From Armatimonadota bacterium (GTDB lineage Bacteria; Armatimonadota; HRBIN16): DNA of 64,000 nucleotides. The stretch spans positions 1,039,398-1,103,397 of the forward strand of contig BPGU01000001.1 of NCBI GenBank assembly GCA_026003195.1. Direction: 5' to 3'. The notes beneath the pieces were generated by a model. The model was not told the DNA's origin, made no database searches, and saw nothing but the letters and a program-made list of their open reading frames with translations. Made by a program: the position numbers and the translations under genes. Of the stretch, positions 16,336 through 24,925 are shown one piece after another (position 1 is the first letter of the stretch; each line of letters opens with the position of its first letter).

Positions 16336-19300
16336 CTATCGGAACCCCCATCCCTCGAACAGCCGCTTCACCCCGGCGTCTTTCGTGATCTCTACCAGCA
16401 CATCGATGATGCGCTGGTTCTTGTCGCGGTCGGGAAGGTCTTTGAGACCCATCTTGCCCTCACGGTTTCGGCGGAACAGTTCCGCCCACGCGCGGTTGCC
16501 GTAGCGCTGTGCAATAGTGCGTAGTATCTCGTGCGCCATCGCCTCACCGAGCATTCGCTGCGCCGCTGGTTGCTGGCGGAACTCGCTTTCCGACCACTGT
16601 AACGGGGTGGGCGGGTTCGGAAACCGTTTGCGGAAGGCATCCGCGCCCGGGCGCAGCGACCGCTGAAACCACACGTCGGGGAAGGCGGTGTTACCAGCCA
16701 GTTTGCCCTGTTCCTCGATGTAGATGACTGCTCCTGTCTGCAACCAGTGCGGCAGTCCTTTGCCCACACCATGCAGGAATACCCATTTCAGCTCGTGTGC
16801 TTCTACGCCGTCGCCGCCCGATTCGTAGCGCAGGTTGTAGGGTCCAACCCGGCCGGTGCAGGCAATCCATGTTTCGGAGTGTGGTCCACCCCAGGTTGCC
16901 CCGCCGTAGCCCGATAGCTGCGCGGGAGCGGTCAGCGAGACAAAGAGCGCATCCTCTGGCTCGTAACCGCCCACTATCTGCCGTTCGCGGTCGTAAATGC
17001 GCATGAGCAAAGCCAGATACTCGGGCAGCCAGCGGCGGTAGAAGGGAGTGTCGGGGATATGGATGGTCATGCGCCGATAGGTCGCCGTGAGCCAGCGGGT
17101 GTTCATCTGGGGATGTTTGGCGTTGACGACAGCTACCCTGTCCTGCGGCAAGCGAAAGCGGAGGGTGGTGCCCTCACGAGATTGTGGTTCGGGAACCAGA
17201 GTATCAATTTCGCCCGTACCCTCTGGCAGATGGACGGTGACATCCATCTCTCCCTGCGCCTTGCCCAAGCCGGCGAGCGAGCGGAAGTAAAAGTGCTCTT
17301 TGCGGTCGGGGGCATAGCGGGGCATCGGCACGTTGTACGCCGCATCCAGCCAGCGGAAGCGCACGGTAGCCCGCTCAGCCGTCGGTTGCAGCAGCAGCAC
17401 CTGCGCATGGCGCAGGTCCAGTCGGGAAAGGTACTCGTATACCGGCGGCAGCAGGGAGTATCGTGCCCCTTCCACCTGCAGGTCGTCGGCAGTGAGAGGA
17501 ACCGGCAGCGCTATCGTGCCCGTGATGGTTGCCTCTACCTCGGCGGAGCCGTCCGTGCGCAGGCGATACGTCCATCGCGGTGGTGCAGGTGCTGGTTTCT
17601 CGCGCGAGAGTGACAGGCTCAGTGCGACGTGAAAGCTGCCTTCCACGCCGTCGCGCGTGCTGTCGTGCTGGATGCACAGGCGGTATTCGCCAGCAGACAC
17701 CGGACACACCAGCTGGGGAAACTCTTGAGGCTCGGCAGGGGAGATGCGCCACACTGTTTGCCAGAGGCTTCCCTGCTTGCGCTCCAGTGACGCCGTGACC
17801 GCCAGCCCGCGCGTGTCGAGGCACCCCTGCAACCACCAGCCGGAATGCTCCTGCGACACGGTGAAACGGAGTTCGCCTGTTTGCATGTCGTCGACAGGAG
17901 AGAAGGGCTTCAGTTGCAGTCTCCAGATTCCGCCTGTCAGCGTGCCAACATCGGCGTTGGGAGGAGGGGCAGGTGGCAAGCGGAACTCCCATTCGGGGCG
18001 GTTGCCATCCAGCAGGCGATACAGCTCGGCGATGCGCTCCTTTGCCTGCCGTCGCAGGGGCAGGTTTGCCCGCGAGATTTCCACCAGGCGTTTCCATGCT
18101 TGCAGCTCGATGTCGTTCCTGCCAGCTGCCCCTGCCATCTGTGCGCGCAGGCGATACACCTGTGGATTGCCCTCGTCCAGCCTCTGTGCGATTGCCAGCC
18201 TCTCGGTCGCCTCAGATACCTTGCCTGCCTTCCACAGCCATTCCGCCTCGCGCACCAGCCTTGCGGCGTTATCCAGACGAGCCATCGCGGCGCCATAGCC
18301 TTCCAGCACGATATGAGCAGGAGCCTGCACGCGGAACGCCGAAGTGGGCTGGACGGACAAGGAATGTGTGCTCCAGCGCATCTCGGAGGTGGGGAAGTGG
18401 AATACCTGCACCGCCTCCTGCGAGGTCTCCTCCAGCAAGTAAGGCAGGTGGGTAACAGGGGTAGACCGCCCGCTAGCGCGCTCTTTCAGCACTCCGCCGA
18501 TGTACACTTCGTCGTCCAGATTGCCGTCGCCAGCATCGTTCACCACGATTCGAAGCGGCGCATTGCCTTGCAGAAGCAGCTCGGGGAGTGCCTGCACCTC
18601 ACCCGCGCTTAGCAAGCGGGTACGCGCCCGCAAGGTTTGCCCCTCGTACACTGCCACACTCAGGGTGCTGTAGCGTGGGGTAGTTTGTTCTGCAGGCGTA
18701 CGCACGGCACACCACAACTGCAGGGTGTACCGCGCTTTCGCAGGCGGGCTGGGTAGCGCTGCAGAGGTTTGTCGGAAGGGGTAACGGTACGTTAACAGTA
18801 TCTCTCCGCTCACAGCAGACACGCCGGGGTATGCCGTCCCGTTCAGGACGGGCAGGTCTGCCTCCTGCGAAGGGGAGAGCAGCTGGATGTCTTCGGGATG
18901 CCACAGACGCAGGGGTATCACCCCCTTCGCCGAGCGCACTCGCACGCTTTCCCAAAGGGGATGGTTCCATAACCTCTGCCCTTTGTCCAGCGTCAGCCTC
19001 ACCTGCACCGTCGCGGAGGGAGGAATGGACGCTGGCAACGCACCTGTCGGACGACCGTTCACCAGCAGTTGCGCTCCGTACAGGTTTCCCCCCAGGCGCA
19101 GGAACTGGAGCCGGCGCACCGCTTGCTGTTCCTCCCTCTTCAGGAGACCTTCTCTTTGCTGCCAGTGGGTGTACCAGTCGGCGTATTTCATGCGGGAGCC
19201 GGAGATGGTACCCAGCCCTCTTCGGTAGATGCGTCCCTGAAGCTTCAGCGGTTGCCCGACGATGTTGCGGTCTTTGCGGGTGGTAATCCATTCCTCCAGC

Positions 19301-19731
19301 ACCTGTTCGCGCAGGTCACTGAGCCAGATGGTGGTCTGCCCCGAATCGTCCTGAATGCGGGCGTCGCACCAGTTGCCCCAGTCCCCGCCATGGCCGTCGC
19401 CGGTATCCGCGACCTCCAGAGTGAGGGAATCCGTGCTGCGCAGGGGAATATGGAGGGTGATAGGGCTGTTTCCTGCCTTCAGCACGGGGCTTTCGTATAC
19501 CTTTTCGTCACCCACGAACACGCGGAAAATGGCTGCACCGGGGCGCCCCAACACGCCGTCATCCACGCCAATAGTGGCGCGGAAGTGCCAGCGAGTATCT
19601 GCCTGAGCGAGAACGGCAAAGAAGAGCAACAGAAAACATATCGCGATGGTGGACGCAGGCTGAAGCCTGCGGCGCCGGCTCGGCAGGAGCCAAGCCCTCC
19701 AGAACGTACGCGAGAGAAAAACCTTCACCAT
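16336..19731 (-). CDS. Giant exported NPCBM protein with degenerate peptidase-like tail
   Basis: A 1131-residue predicted exported protein. A hydrophobic segment (IAICFLLLFFAVLAQAD) at about 29-45 is a signal peptide or anchor. An NPCBM carbohydrate-binding domain follows at about 46-145 (GVDDGVLGRPGA, GGDWGNWCDARI). The middle has beta-rich domains and TPR-like helices near 500-570 (AERLAIAQRLDEGNPQVY). The last 250 residues resemble a gluzincin peptidase fold, with HELKW in place of HExxH and then GLPHWLQTGAVIYIEEQ, so the second zinc ligand is missing. The 5' end is encoded by two palindromes (19654-19691), which makes the start at 19731 uncertain. It precedes no obvious partner except the PHP gene 10 bases upstream. 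Confidence 0.75.
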   Translation of the reverse strand: MVKVFLSRTFWRAWLLPSRRRRLQPASTIAICFLLLFFAVLAQADTRWHFRATIGVDDGVLGRPGAAIFRVFVGDEKVYESPVLKAGNSPITLHIPLRSTDSLTLEVADTGDGHGGDWGNWCDARIQDDSGQTTIWLSDLREQVLEEWITTRKDRNIVGQPLKLQGRIYRRGLGTISGSRMKYADWYTHWQQREGLLKREEQQAVRRLQFLRLGGNLYGAQLLVNGRPTGALPASIPPSATVQVRLTLDKGQRLWNHPLWESVRVRSAKGVIPLRLWHPEDIQLLSPSQEADLPVLNGTAYPGVSAVSGEILLTYRYPFRQTSAALPSPPAKARYTLQLWCAVRTPAEQTTPRYSTLSVAVYEGQTLRARTRLLSAGEVQALPELLLQGNAPLRIVVNDAGDGNLDDEVYIGGVLKERASGRSTPVTHLPYLLEETSQEAVQVFHFPTSEMRWSTHSLSVQPTSAFRVQAPAHIVLEGYGAAMARLDNAARLVREAEWLWKAGKVSEATERLAIAQRLDEGNPQVYRLRAQMAGAAGRNDIELQAWKRLVEISRANLPLRRQAKERIAELYRLLDGNRPEWEFRLPPAPPPNADVGTLTGGIWRLQLKPFSPVDDMQTGELRFTVSQEHSGWWLQGCLDTRGLAVTASLERKQGSLWQTVWRISPAEPQEFPQLVCPVSAGEYRLCIQHDSTRDGVEGSFHVALSLSLSREKPAPAPPRWTYRLRTDGSAEVEATITGTIALPVPLTADDLQVEGARYSLLPPVYEYLSRLDLRHAQVLLLQPTAERATVRFRWLDAAYNVPMPRYAPDRKEHFYFRSLAGLGKAQGEMDVTVHLPEGTGEIDTLVPEPQSREGTTLRFRLPQDRVAVVNAKHPQMNTRWLTATYRRMTIHIPDTPFYRRWLPEYLALLMRIYDRERQIVGGYEPEDALFVSLTAPAQLSGYGGATWGGPHSETWIACTGRVGPYNLRYESGGDGVEAHELKWVFLHGVGKGLPHWLQTGAVIYIEEQGKLAGNTAFPDVWFQRSLRPGADAFRKRFPNPPTPLQWSESEFRQQPAAQRMLGEAMAHEILRTIAQRYGNRAWAELFRRNREGKMGLKDLPDRDKNQRIIDVLVEITKDAGVKRLFEGWGFR
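19654..19691. repeat. Two adjacent palindromes inside the NPCBM gene 5' end
   Basis: CGCAGGC-TGAA-GCCTGCG (19654-19671) and GGCTC-GGCAG-GAGCC (19677-19691). They encode the Arg/Pro-rich stretch WLLPSRRRRLQPAS in front of the signal peptide, which looks like a REP-type repeat that has become coding, or a sign that the true start lies downstream. Confidence 0.6.
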
Positions 19732-19741
19732 GTCGTGTCGC

Positions 19742-20599
19742 CTACTCCAGAAACACCGGTTGTGTCCATGCACGAGCCTGTCCTTCGCCAAGCGCTTCCA
19801 CGCGAGCATAGATGCGTGCTTTACTCAGGGAGAAGACCGCTTGACTACCGCTCACACGCTCTATAACCTGTCCCTGCAGGGTCACCAGACGCAGTTCCCT
19901 TGCGTTTTGCGTGCGTACCCGATAGATGCTATCTTCTACCGTGATCTCCTCTATCACGACACCGGTAGAGGCGTAAAACCTGCCTTCTTTCAACGCTTCC
20001 AGAACCGCCTCTTTACTGCGTTCTCGCACGTTGACCGCGTTCCACGCCGAACCTATCTGCAGGGTACGGTGGGTATCTTCATTGGCGTAGCCCCATACCT
20101 GTTTGCCCGCCGAAAGCAACCTGTCCCAGCGGTCCAGGGCGTACGAACTGCCTTCCAGGTACTCAATCACGTTATTATAGATTTCAATGCCGTGATACCG
20201 TTCCAGATGCAGCAGTTGCGTGTCGCGCCAGTGGTCGAAGTTTTCCCCCCAGTTGGGATGATTCAGGATGACCAGACCGCCCTCTTGCACTGTCAGGTCT
20301 ATCACCGATTGGTAGCTGAGGTCATGAGGCAGGGTAGAAGCCACATTGATACGCAGGATGTGTTGCTGCGCGCTGTGTTCCACCCCGGGCAGGAAGAGAA
20401 TCTGCGGAGGATGTTGTTCGTTGGGGAGAGCCACCACATCGTGGTCGGTAAGTGCCACAAAGTCATAGCCCCGCCGGACGAAAGCGTCCAGCATGTCATC
20501 GGGAGGCAGTTCGCCATCGCTGAGGGTGGTGTGTGCGTGCAGGTTGCCTTTGAGCCAGAGCGGATAACGTTGTGCATACGGGTTATATCGTATCGGCAT
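19742..20599 (-). CDS. PHP-domain metallophosphoesterase
   Basis: A 285-residue cytoplasmic protein of the PHP superfamily, metal-dependent phosphoesterases. The ordered metal-binding motifs are clear: LKGNLHAHTTLSDG near residue 20, FVALTDHD, LPGVEHS, VILNHPNW and YANEDTH. The C-terminal 80 residues form an all-beta extension often seen in stand-alone PHP proteins. Substrate is unknown; relatives include histidinol phosphatases and 3',5'-nucleoside bisphosphate phosphatases. It ends 10 bases before the NPCBM gene on the same strand, so the two may be cotranscribed, though no functional link is evident. Confidence 0.88.
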   Translation of the reverse strand: MPIRYNPYAQRYPLWLKGNLHAHTTLSDGELPPDDMLDAFVRRGYDFVALTDHDVVALPNEQHPPQILFLPGVEHSAQQHILRINVASTLPHDLSYQSVIDLTVQEGGLVILNHPNWGENFDHWRDTQLLHLERYHGIEIYNNVIEYLEGSSYALDRWDRLLSAGKQVWGYANEDTHRTLQIGSAWNAVNVRERSKEAVLEALKEGRFYASTGVVIEEITVEDSIYRVRTQNARELRLVTLQGQVIERVSGSQAVFSLSKARIYARVEALGEGQARAWTQPVFLE

Positions 20600-20625
20600 G
20601 AGGTCTCCTCATCTGCACCGCCGGT

Positions 20626-20683
20626 GGGGGGCGAGGCTCCGTCCGAGTCGCTGAACCTGCATGGTCGCAACAGAGCGCCCCCC
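20626..20683. repeat. Hairpin element, member of the 3'-end palindrome family
   Basis: GGGGGGCG (20626-20633) pairs with CGCCCCCC (20676-20683), 8 bases beyond the stop of the gene at 20692. The minus strand starts GGAGGGGGGCGCTCTGT, similar to the elements after the stops at 4766 and 45132. Confidence 0.55.
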
Positions 20684-20691
20684 TCCAGAGA

Positions 20692-21132
20692 CTATTTCAG
20701 CCTTGCTTTCTGCTTGATGGCAGCCAGTTCCTTCTCGGTGACGACCTTCACCGAGCCATCCGCAAAGCCCACCACATAGCGTTTGTCCTTGTGAGGTACT
20801 GCGTCATAGAGCACCACCACCTCGCTCAGCTTGGGGTACATGCTGGCGGGGCGCCACGTGACATGCGGGTTGGTCCTGTAATCCTTGCGAGTGACGGGGC
20901 AGGTCAACACATACTTATCCGCCGCGTAGGGTTGCAGCGCCTCGCTCAGCTTCTGGGCGGTGGTGGCTGGTGGGAACATGTTGTCCCACTCCTGCAGATA
21001 CATCTGCACCGCCTTCAGAGCCTTCTTCATGTGGGCACTGCACTTCTGGCTATCCGGCGAAACCTGCGCCCATGCCAGCGTGAAAAGGATAGCGGTTGCC
21101 GCTATCACCACCGCGAACTGTCGCCAGTTCAT
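20692..21132 (-). CDS. Small exported protein with DG-type C-terminus
   Basis: A 146-residue exported protein. The N-terminal hydrophobic segment (FAVVIAATAILFTLAWAQ) is a signal peptide. The mature part has two Cys (KCSAH and LTCPVT) and ends with HKDKRYVVGFADGSVK, recalling the His-spacer-DG ending of the prepilin-like proteins elsewhere in this window, but without the FTLIELL start. It may be a soluble relative of the pilin C-terminal domain. A ribosome site GAGGAGG precedes the ATG. Function unknown. Confidence 0.7.
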   Translation of the reverse strand: MNWRQFAVVIAATAILFTLAWAQVSPDSQKCSAHMKKALKAVQMYLQEWDNMFPPATTAQKLSEALQPYAADKYVLTCPVTRKDYRTNPHVTWRPASMYPKLSEVVVLYDAVPHKDKRYVVGFADGSVKVVTEKELAAIKQKARLK

Positions 21133-21246
21133 CGTATCGTTACCTCCTCAGTGAGTATTCCACAGGTACAGACGGGATAAGGGTACTGTATGTTTCTTTT
21201 CGCCGTGGCGCGAGGAGAATCCTTACCGCATATCGGGCGGCGTCGG

Positions 21247-21276
21247 TTGCCTGCGAACAAGGGGATGGACTATAAT
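21247..21276 (+). promoter_or_regulatory. Promoter of smpB
   Basis: TTGCCT (21247-21252), 18 bases, TATAAT (21271-21276), 33 bases before the smpB ATG. Confidence 0.7.
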
Positions 21277-21309
21277 AAGGTGGAACGACATTTTTGTTCG
21301 GGTACCTCT

Positions 21310-21795
21310 ATGGCGAAACAGAAGGGTCAGAAGACGGGGGAATTGGGAGAACGTGTGGTGCTGGTCAACCGCCGCGCCTACCATGACTACGAGATACTGG
21401 AGACCTTCGAGGCGGGTATCGCGCTGGTGGGTACGGAGGTGAAGTCGGTGCGCGCGGGCAGGGTGAATCTGCAGGACGCCTACTGCAAAGTGGAAGACGG
21501 CGAGGTATGGCTGTATAACCTGCACATCAGCCCCTACTCGCACGGTAACCGCTATAACCCCGACCCCATACGTCCCCGCAAACTGCTGCTGCATAAGTGG
21601 GAGATCCACCGCCTGATGGGTAAGGCGGAGATGAAAGGGTTGACCATCGTGCCGCTGAAGATATACTTCAAGCGCGGTTACGCCAAGGTGGAAATCGCCA
21701 TCGTGCGAGGGAAGAAGCTGTACGACAAGCGTGAAGCCATCGCGGAACGCGATCGCCAGCGCGAAGAAGAACGGATGATGATGAACCGACAATAA
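21310..21795 (+). CDS. smpB: SsrA-binding protein SmpB
   Basis: A 161-residue RNA-binding protein that delivers tmRNA to stalled ribosomes in trans-translation. Family motifs run in order: RRAYHDYEILETFEAGI, ALVGTEVKSVRAGRVNL, LYNLHISPY, RPRKLLLHKWEI and IYFKRGYAKVEIA, ending in the basic tail KKLYDKREAIAERDR that enters the mRNA channel. ATG 21310 is chosen because the conserved N-terminus begins soon after and the promoter (21247-21276) lies upstream; earlier in-frame starts would be upstream of the transcription start. No ssrA gene was recognised in the window. The kinase gene starts 34 bases downstream and may be cotranscribed. Confidence 0.96.
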   Translation: MAKQKGQKTGELGERVVLVNRRAYHDYEILETFEAGIALVGTEVKSVRAGRVNLQDAYCKVEDGEVWLYNLHISPYSHGNRYNPDPIRPRKLLLHKWEIHRLMGKAEMKGLTIVPLKIYFKRGYAKVEIAIVRGKKLYDKREAIAERDRQREEERMMMNRQ

Positions 21796-21829
21796 AGGGT
21801 AGAGGCTCAAGGAAAGTGGTGAGGTTTCC

Positions 21830-23413
21830 GTGATAGGCACACACATTGGTAAATACCGCATCGTACGCCAGCTGGGAGTAGGGGGCATGGCGCATGTGTA
21901 TGAAGCGCAGGATGAGCTCATCGGGCGTACCGTGGCACTGAAGGTGCTGGTGCTGCCCTCCATCATCAGCGAGAGCGAGCGTCTGGATATGGTGCGTCGC
22001 TTCGAGCGAGAGGCGCGTTCGGCAGGCAAGCTCTCTCACCCCAATATCGTCACTATCTACGAGGTGGGCAGTGCCAATGGTATGCACTACATCGCCATGG
22101 AGTTCATGCATGGCAAAACCGCCCGCGAGGTGCTGAATGAGGAGGGCAAAATCCCCCCAGACCGCGTGCTGAATATCGTGAAGCAGGTTGCCAGTGCACT
22201 GGACTACGCCCATGCGCGAGGTGTCATCCATCGCGACGTCAAGCCCGACAACATCGCCCTGCTGGAAGACGGCATCGTGAAGCTAACCGACTTCGGTATC
22301 GCACGGCTGGCAAACGACCTGGTGCGCACCCAGGCGGGAATCATGGTGGGCTCGCCTGCCTACATGTCGCCGGAGCAGATTGTAGGCGAGGAGATAGATG
22401 GGCGCTCGGATGTGTTCTCACTGGGGGTAACCACCTACGAACTGCTCACCGGCTCTAAGCCTTTTGATGCCAGCACGATTACCGCGGTGATGCACAAGAT
22501 TATCTACGAGCAACCCACCCCTGCCGAAGACCTCTCGCCCGCCGTGGAGCGCGTGCTGCGCAAAGCAATGGAGAAAGAGCCTGCCAAACGCTATCAGTCC
22601 GCGCGTGCCTTTGCAGAGGACCTGGGTTTGGCGATGCTGACGTCGGGCGTGCAAGGCGAAACAGACATCTTCCATGCCCGTCCCCAAACACCCAAGCCAG
22701 TGGTGGAGAGGACGGTCATCACCACACCGCCCGAGGAGGTGGCTGTTTCTCCGCGCAAGCGCCGGTGGGGTTGGGCAGCAGCACTGGCGTCCACCGTTAC
22801 GGTGCTAGTGGCTGTGGGGGCGTGGGTGGTGCTGAGCGGCAACGACGGGCAGTGGCGACACTATCTGGCAGACTGGGGCATCCTCTCCAAGCCAGAGGCT
22901 ACGCCCGTATCCGCTTCGGAAACAAGCACGGTCAGTGCCAGGCCGATTGGGGCGACTTACGTGCTGAGCGATTTCGAAATCGCAGCGGGTGGCTGGCAGG
23001 GCGAGAACAGCGCCATCGCCCTACAGCGCGTGCGCGGTGGTGCCAGTCAGGGAGCGTACTGGCTCAAGGTGATGAGTCGTTCTCTGGAGTACCAGCCTGC
23101 GCTCGTCGTCCGCCTGATGCCCGAATCCAGCGACTGGTCGCGCTTCGGCGATACGCTGGCGGTGGACATCTTCCTGCCGCTGCAGGTCAGCGTGACGTGT
23201 CGCGCGACGGTAGTGCTGGTAGACAGTGGGGGACATGAACACCGTCTGCCCCAACCAGCGACGCTGCGCCCGGGGTTGTGGGTGAACGTAGAGTGGCGGG
23301 CAGGGGATTTGTTGCGCGATGTCAAAGAGTTGCGTGTGGAGATAGAGAACCTGCCAGTGGGCGACACGGGCTGGTTTGGTATCGACCACCTGCGCGTCTA
23401 CCGCATGCAATAG
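21830..23413 (+). CDS. Transmembrane Ser/Thr protein kinase with extracytoplasmic sensor
   Basis: A 527-residue PknB-type receptor kinase. The kinase domain (about 9-265) has the glycine loop QLGVGGMAHVYEA, Lys38 in VALKV, the catalytic HRDVKPDN near residue 135 and DFGIAR. A Pro/Arg-rich juxtamembrane stretch leads to one membrane helix at about 310-330 (WAAALASTVTVLVAVGAWVV). The outer 180 residues form a jelly-roll-like domain (YVLSDFEIAAGGWQG to WFGIDHLRVYRMQ) resembling carbohydrate-binding CBM-type folds rather than PASTA repeats. The start is GTG 21830. The stop is 9 bases before the E2 gene, which suggests cotranscription. Confidence 0.92.
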   Translation: MIGTHIGKYRIVRQLGVGGMAHVYEAQDELIGRTVALKVLVLPSIISESERLDMVRRFEREARSAGKLSHPNIVTIYEVGSANGMHYIAMEFMHGKTAREVLNEEGKIPPDRVLNIVKQVASALDYAHARGVIHRDVKPDNIALLEDGIVKLTDFGIARLANDLVRTQAGIMVGSPAYMSPEQIVGEEIDGRSDVFSLGVTTYELLTGSKPFDASTITAVMHKIIYEQPTPAEDLSPAVERVLRKAMEKEPAKRYQSARAFAEDLGLAMLTSGVQGETDIFHARPQTPKPVVERTVITTPPEEVAVSPRKRRWGWAAALASTVTVLVAVGAWVVLSGNDGQWRHYLADWGILSKPEATPVSASETSTVSARPIGATYVLSDFEIAAGGWQGENSAIALQRVRGGASQGAYWLKVMSRSLEYQPALVVRLMPESSDWSRFGDTLAVDIFLPLQVSVTCRATVVLVDSGGHEHRLPQPATLRPGLWVNVEWRAGDLLRDVKELRVEIENLPVGDTGWFGIDHLRVYRMQ

Positions 23414-23422
23414 GAGGAAAGG

Positions 23423-24808
23423 ATGGCAGAGTATTTCAACCTGCCCATGCTCGGGCAAACGATGGAGGAGGGTACCATTACCCGGTGGCTCAAAGCGGAA
23501 GGGGATTACATCCGTCGTGGCGACATCATCGCCGAGGTGATGACCGATAAAGCCAACCTGGAAGTGGACGCCACCTTTGAAGGCTATCTGCGCAAGATTC
23601 TGGTGGCAGAGGGAGAAACCATTCCCGTCAACGCCCCCATTGCCATTATCAGCAAGACGCCCGATGAGGACATCTCCGCCCTGCTAACACCAGGTGCGAA
23701 GCCCGAACCGCAACCTGCTGCGGCTCAGGTAGCGGCACGAGAATCGGCTCAGACGGCACCCGTCGCGCAGACCTCTGCGACAACAACCACCGAGCAACGC
23801 CTGTTCATCAGCCCACGCGCACGACGACTGGCGCAGGAGAAGGGAGTGCCCCTGCAGGCTCTCGCTGGACGCGGCACGGGACCACAGGGACGCATCCTGG
23901 AACGCGATGTGGAAAGCGTGTGGCAGGAACTGATGTCCACCAGGCCGCGCGTGACACCGCTGGCAGAGAAGGTGGCCGCAGAGGCAGGCGTGGACGTGGC
24001 GGCGGTTGCAGGCACAGGCGTCGGGGGACGAGTGACCAAAGAGGATGTGCTTCGCGCTACCACGCCTTCCGTCGCCCCCGCACCACCTCCCCCTGTCACG
24101 CCGACCGCGCCACCTGCAGGTGCGCAGGTCATCAAACTGGCTGGTCTGCGCAAACTGGTCGCAGAGAACGTGGTGAAAGGTTTCTTCTCCGCGCCACCGG
24201 TGACGCTGGTGGCGGAGGTGGACATGACCGATTGTGTGCGCCTGCGCGAACAGCTGATGCCTGAGGTGGAGAAGGCGTACGGCACTCGTCTGACCTACAC
24301 CGACCTTATCGTGAAGGCGGTGGCACGCGCCCTGCGGGAGTTCCCCCTGATGAACGCCACCCTGCAGGACGACCAGATTACGATACACGCCGACATCAAC
24401 GTGGGCGTGGCTGTGGCGGTCGAAGAGGGCTTGCTGGTTCCCGTCGTGAAGGGGGCAGACTGCAAAACGCTGGGCGAAATCTCTCGCGAGCTGAAAGAGA
24501 TGGCGGAGCGCGCTCGCGCAGGCAAAAGCACCCCCGATGACCTGTCGGGTGGCACGTTCACTATTACCAACCTCGGCGCGTATGACGTGGAGATGTTCAA
24601 CCCCGTGCTGGTGCCGGGGCAGACGGGCATTCTGGGCGTGGGGCGTATTGCGGAGAAGCCCGCCATTCGCGAGGGACAGATGGTGGCGCGTCACCTGATG
24701 AACCTGTGCCTCACCTTCGACCATCGCGTGCTGGATGGCGCACCCGCCGCGCGCTTCCTGCAGAGGGTGAAGGCGCTTCTGGAATCGCCCATGCTGTTGT
24801 TGATTTGA
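23423..24808 (+). CDS. Dihydrolipoamide acyltransferase E2 component
   Basis: A 461-residue 2-oxoacid dehydrogenase E2 subunit, which accepts an acyl group on lipoyl-lysine and passes it to CoA. The lipoyl domain (about 1-80) carries Lys43 in VMTDKANLE. Two successive peripheral subunit-binding domains follow, at about 128-165 (SPRARRLAQEKGV) and 173-210 (TPLAEKVAAEAGV), each with a G-x-G-G/P-x-G-R core; one is usual. The catalytic domain (about 230-461) has His434 and Asp438 in DHRVLDG. No E1 or E3 gene is nearby. Whether it serves pyruvate, 2-oxoglutarate or branched-chain oxoacids is unclear. It has its own AGGAGG site after the kinase. Confidence 0.92.
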   Translation: MAEYFNLPMLGQTMEEGTITRWLKAEGDYIRRGDIIAEVMTDKANLEVDATFEGYLRKILVAEGETIPVNAPIAIISKTPDEDISALLTPGAKPEPQPAAAQVAARESAQTAPVAQTSATTTTEQRLFISPRARRLAQEKGVPLQALAGRGTGPQGRILERDVESVWQELMSTRPRVTPLAEKVAAEAGVDVAAVAGTGVGGRVTKEDVLRATTPSVAPAPPPPVTPTAPPAGAQVIKLAGLRKLVAENVVKGFFSAPPVTLVAEVDMTDCVRLREQLMPEVEKAYGTRLTYTDLIVKAVARALREFPLMNATLQDDQITIHADINVGVAVAVEEGLLVPVVKGADCKTLGEISRELKEMAERARAGKSTPDDLSGGTFTITNLGAYDVEMFNPVLVPGQTGILGVGRIAEKPAIREGQMVARHLMNLCLTFDHRVLDGAPAARFLQRVKALLESPMLLLI

Positions 24809-24828
24809 GCCGTGTTACCAGGTGCCTG

Positions 24829-24886
24829 CCGCAGGGGACGCAGAGTGCCTGGAGCGTCCTCTCTGTATTCCTTGCGTCCTCTGCGG
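24829..24886. repeat. Intergenic palindromic element
   Basis: Between the E2 and URO-D-like genes, CCGCAGGGGACGC (24829-24841) pairs with GCGTCCTCTGCGG (24874-24886) with one mismatch, and CAGAG (24841-24845) with CTCTG (24861-24865) inside it. Similar gcgtcctctgcgg-type palindromes are scattered in many environmental genomes. It could end the kinase-E2 transcript, but there is no T-run. Confidence 0.55.
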
Positions 24887-24925
24887 TAAGAAGATGAAGA
24901 CCCCGCCATCGAACAGGAGGCAAAC

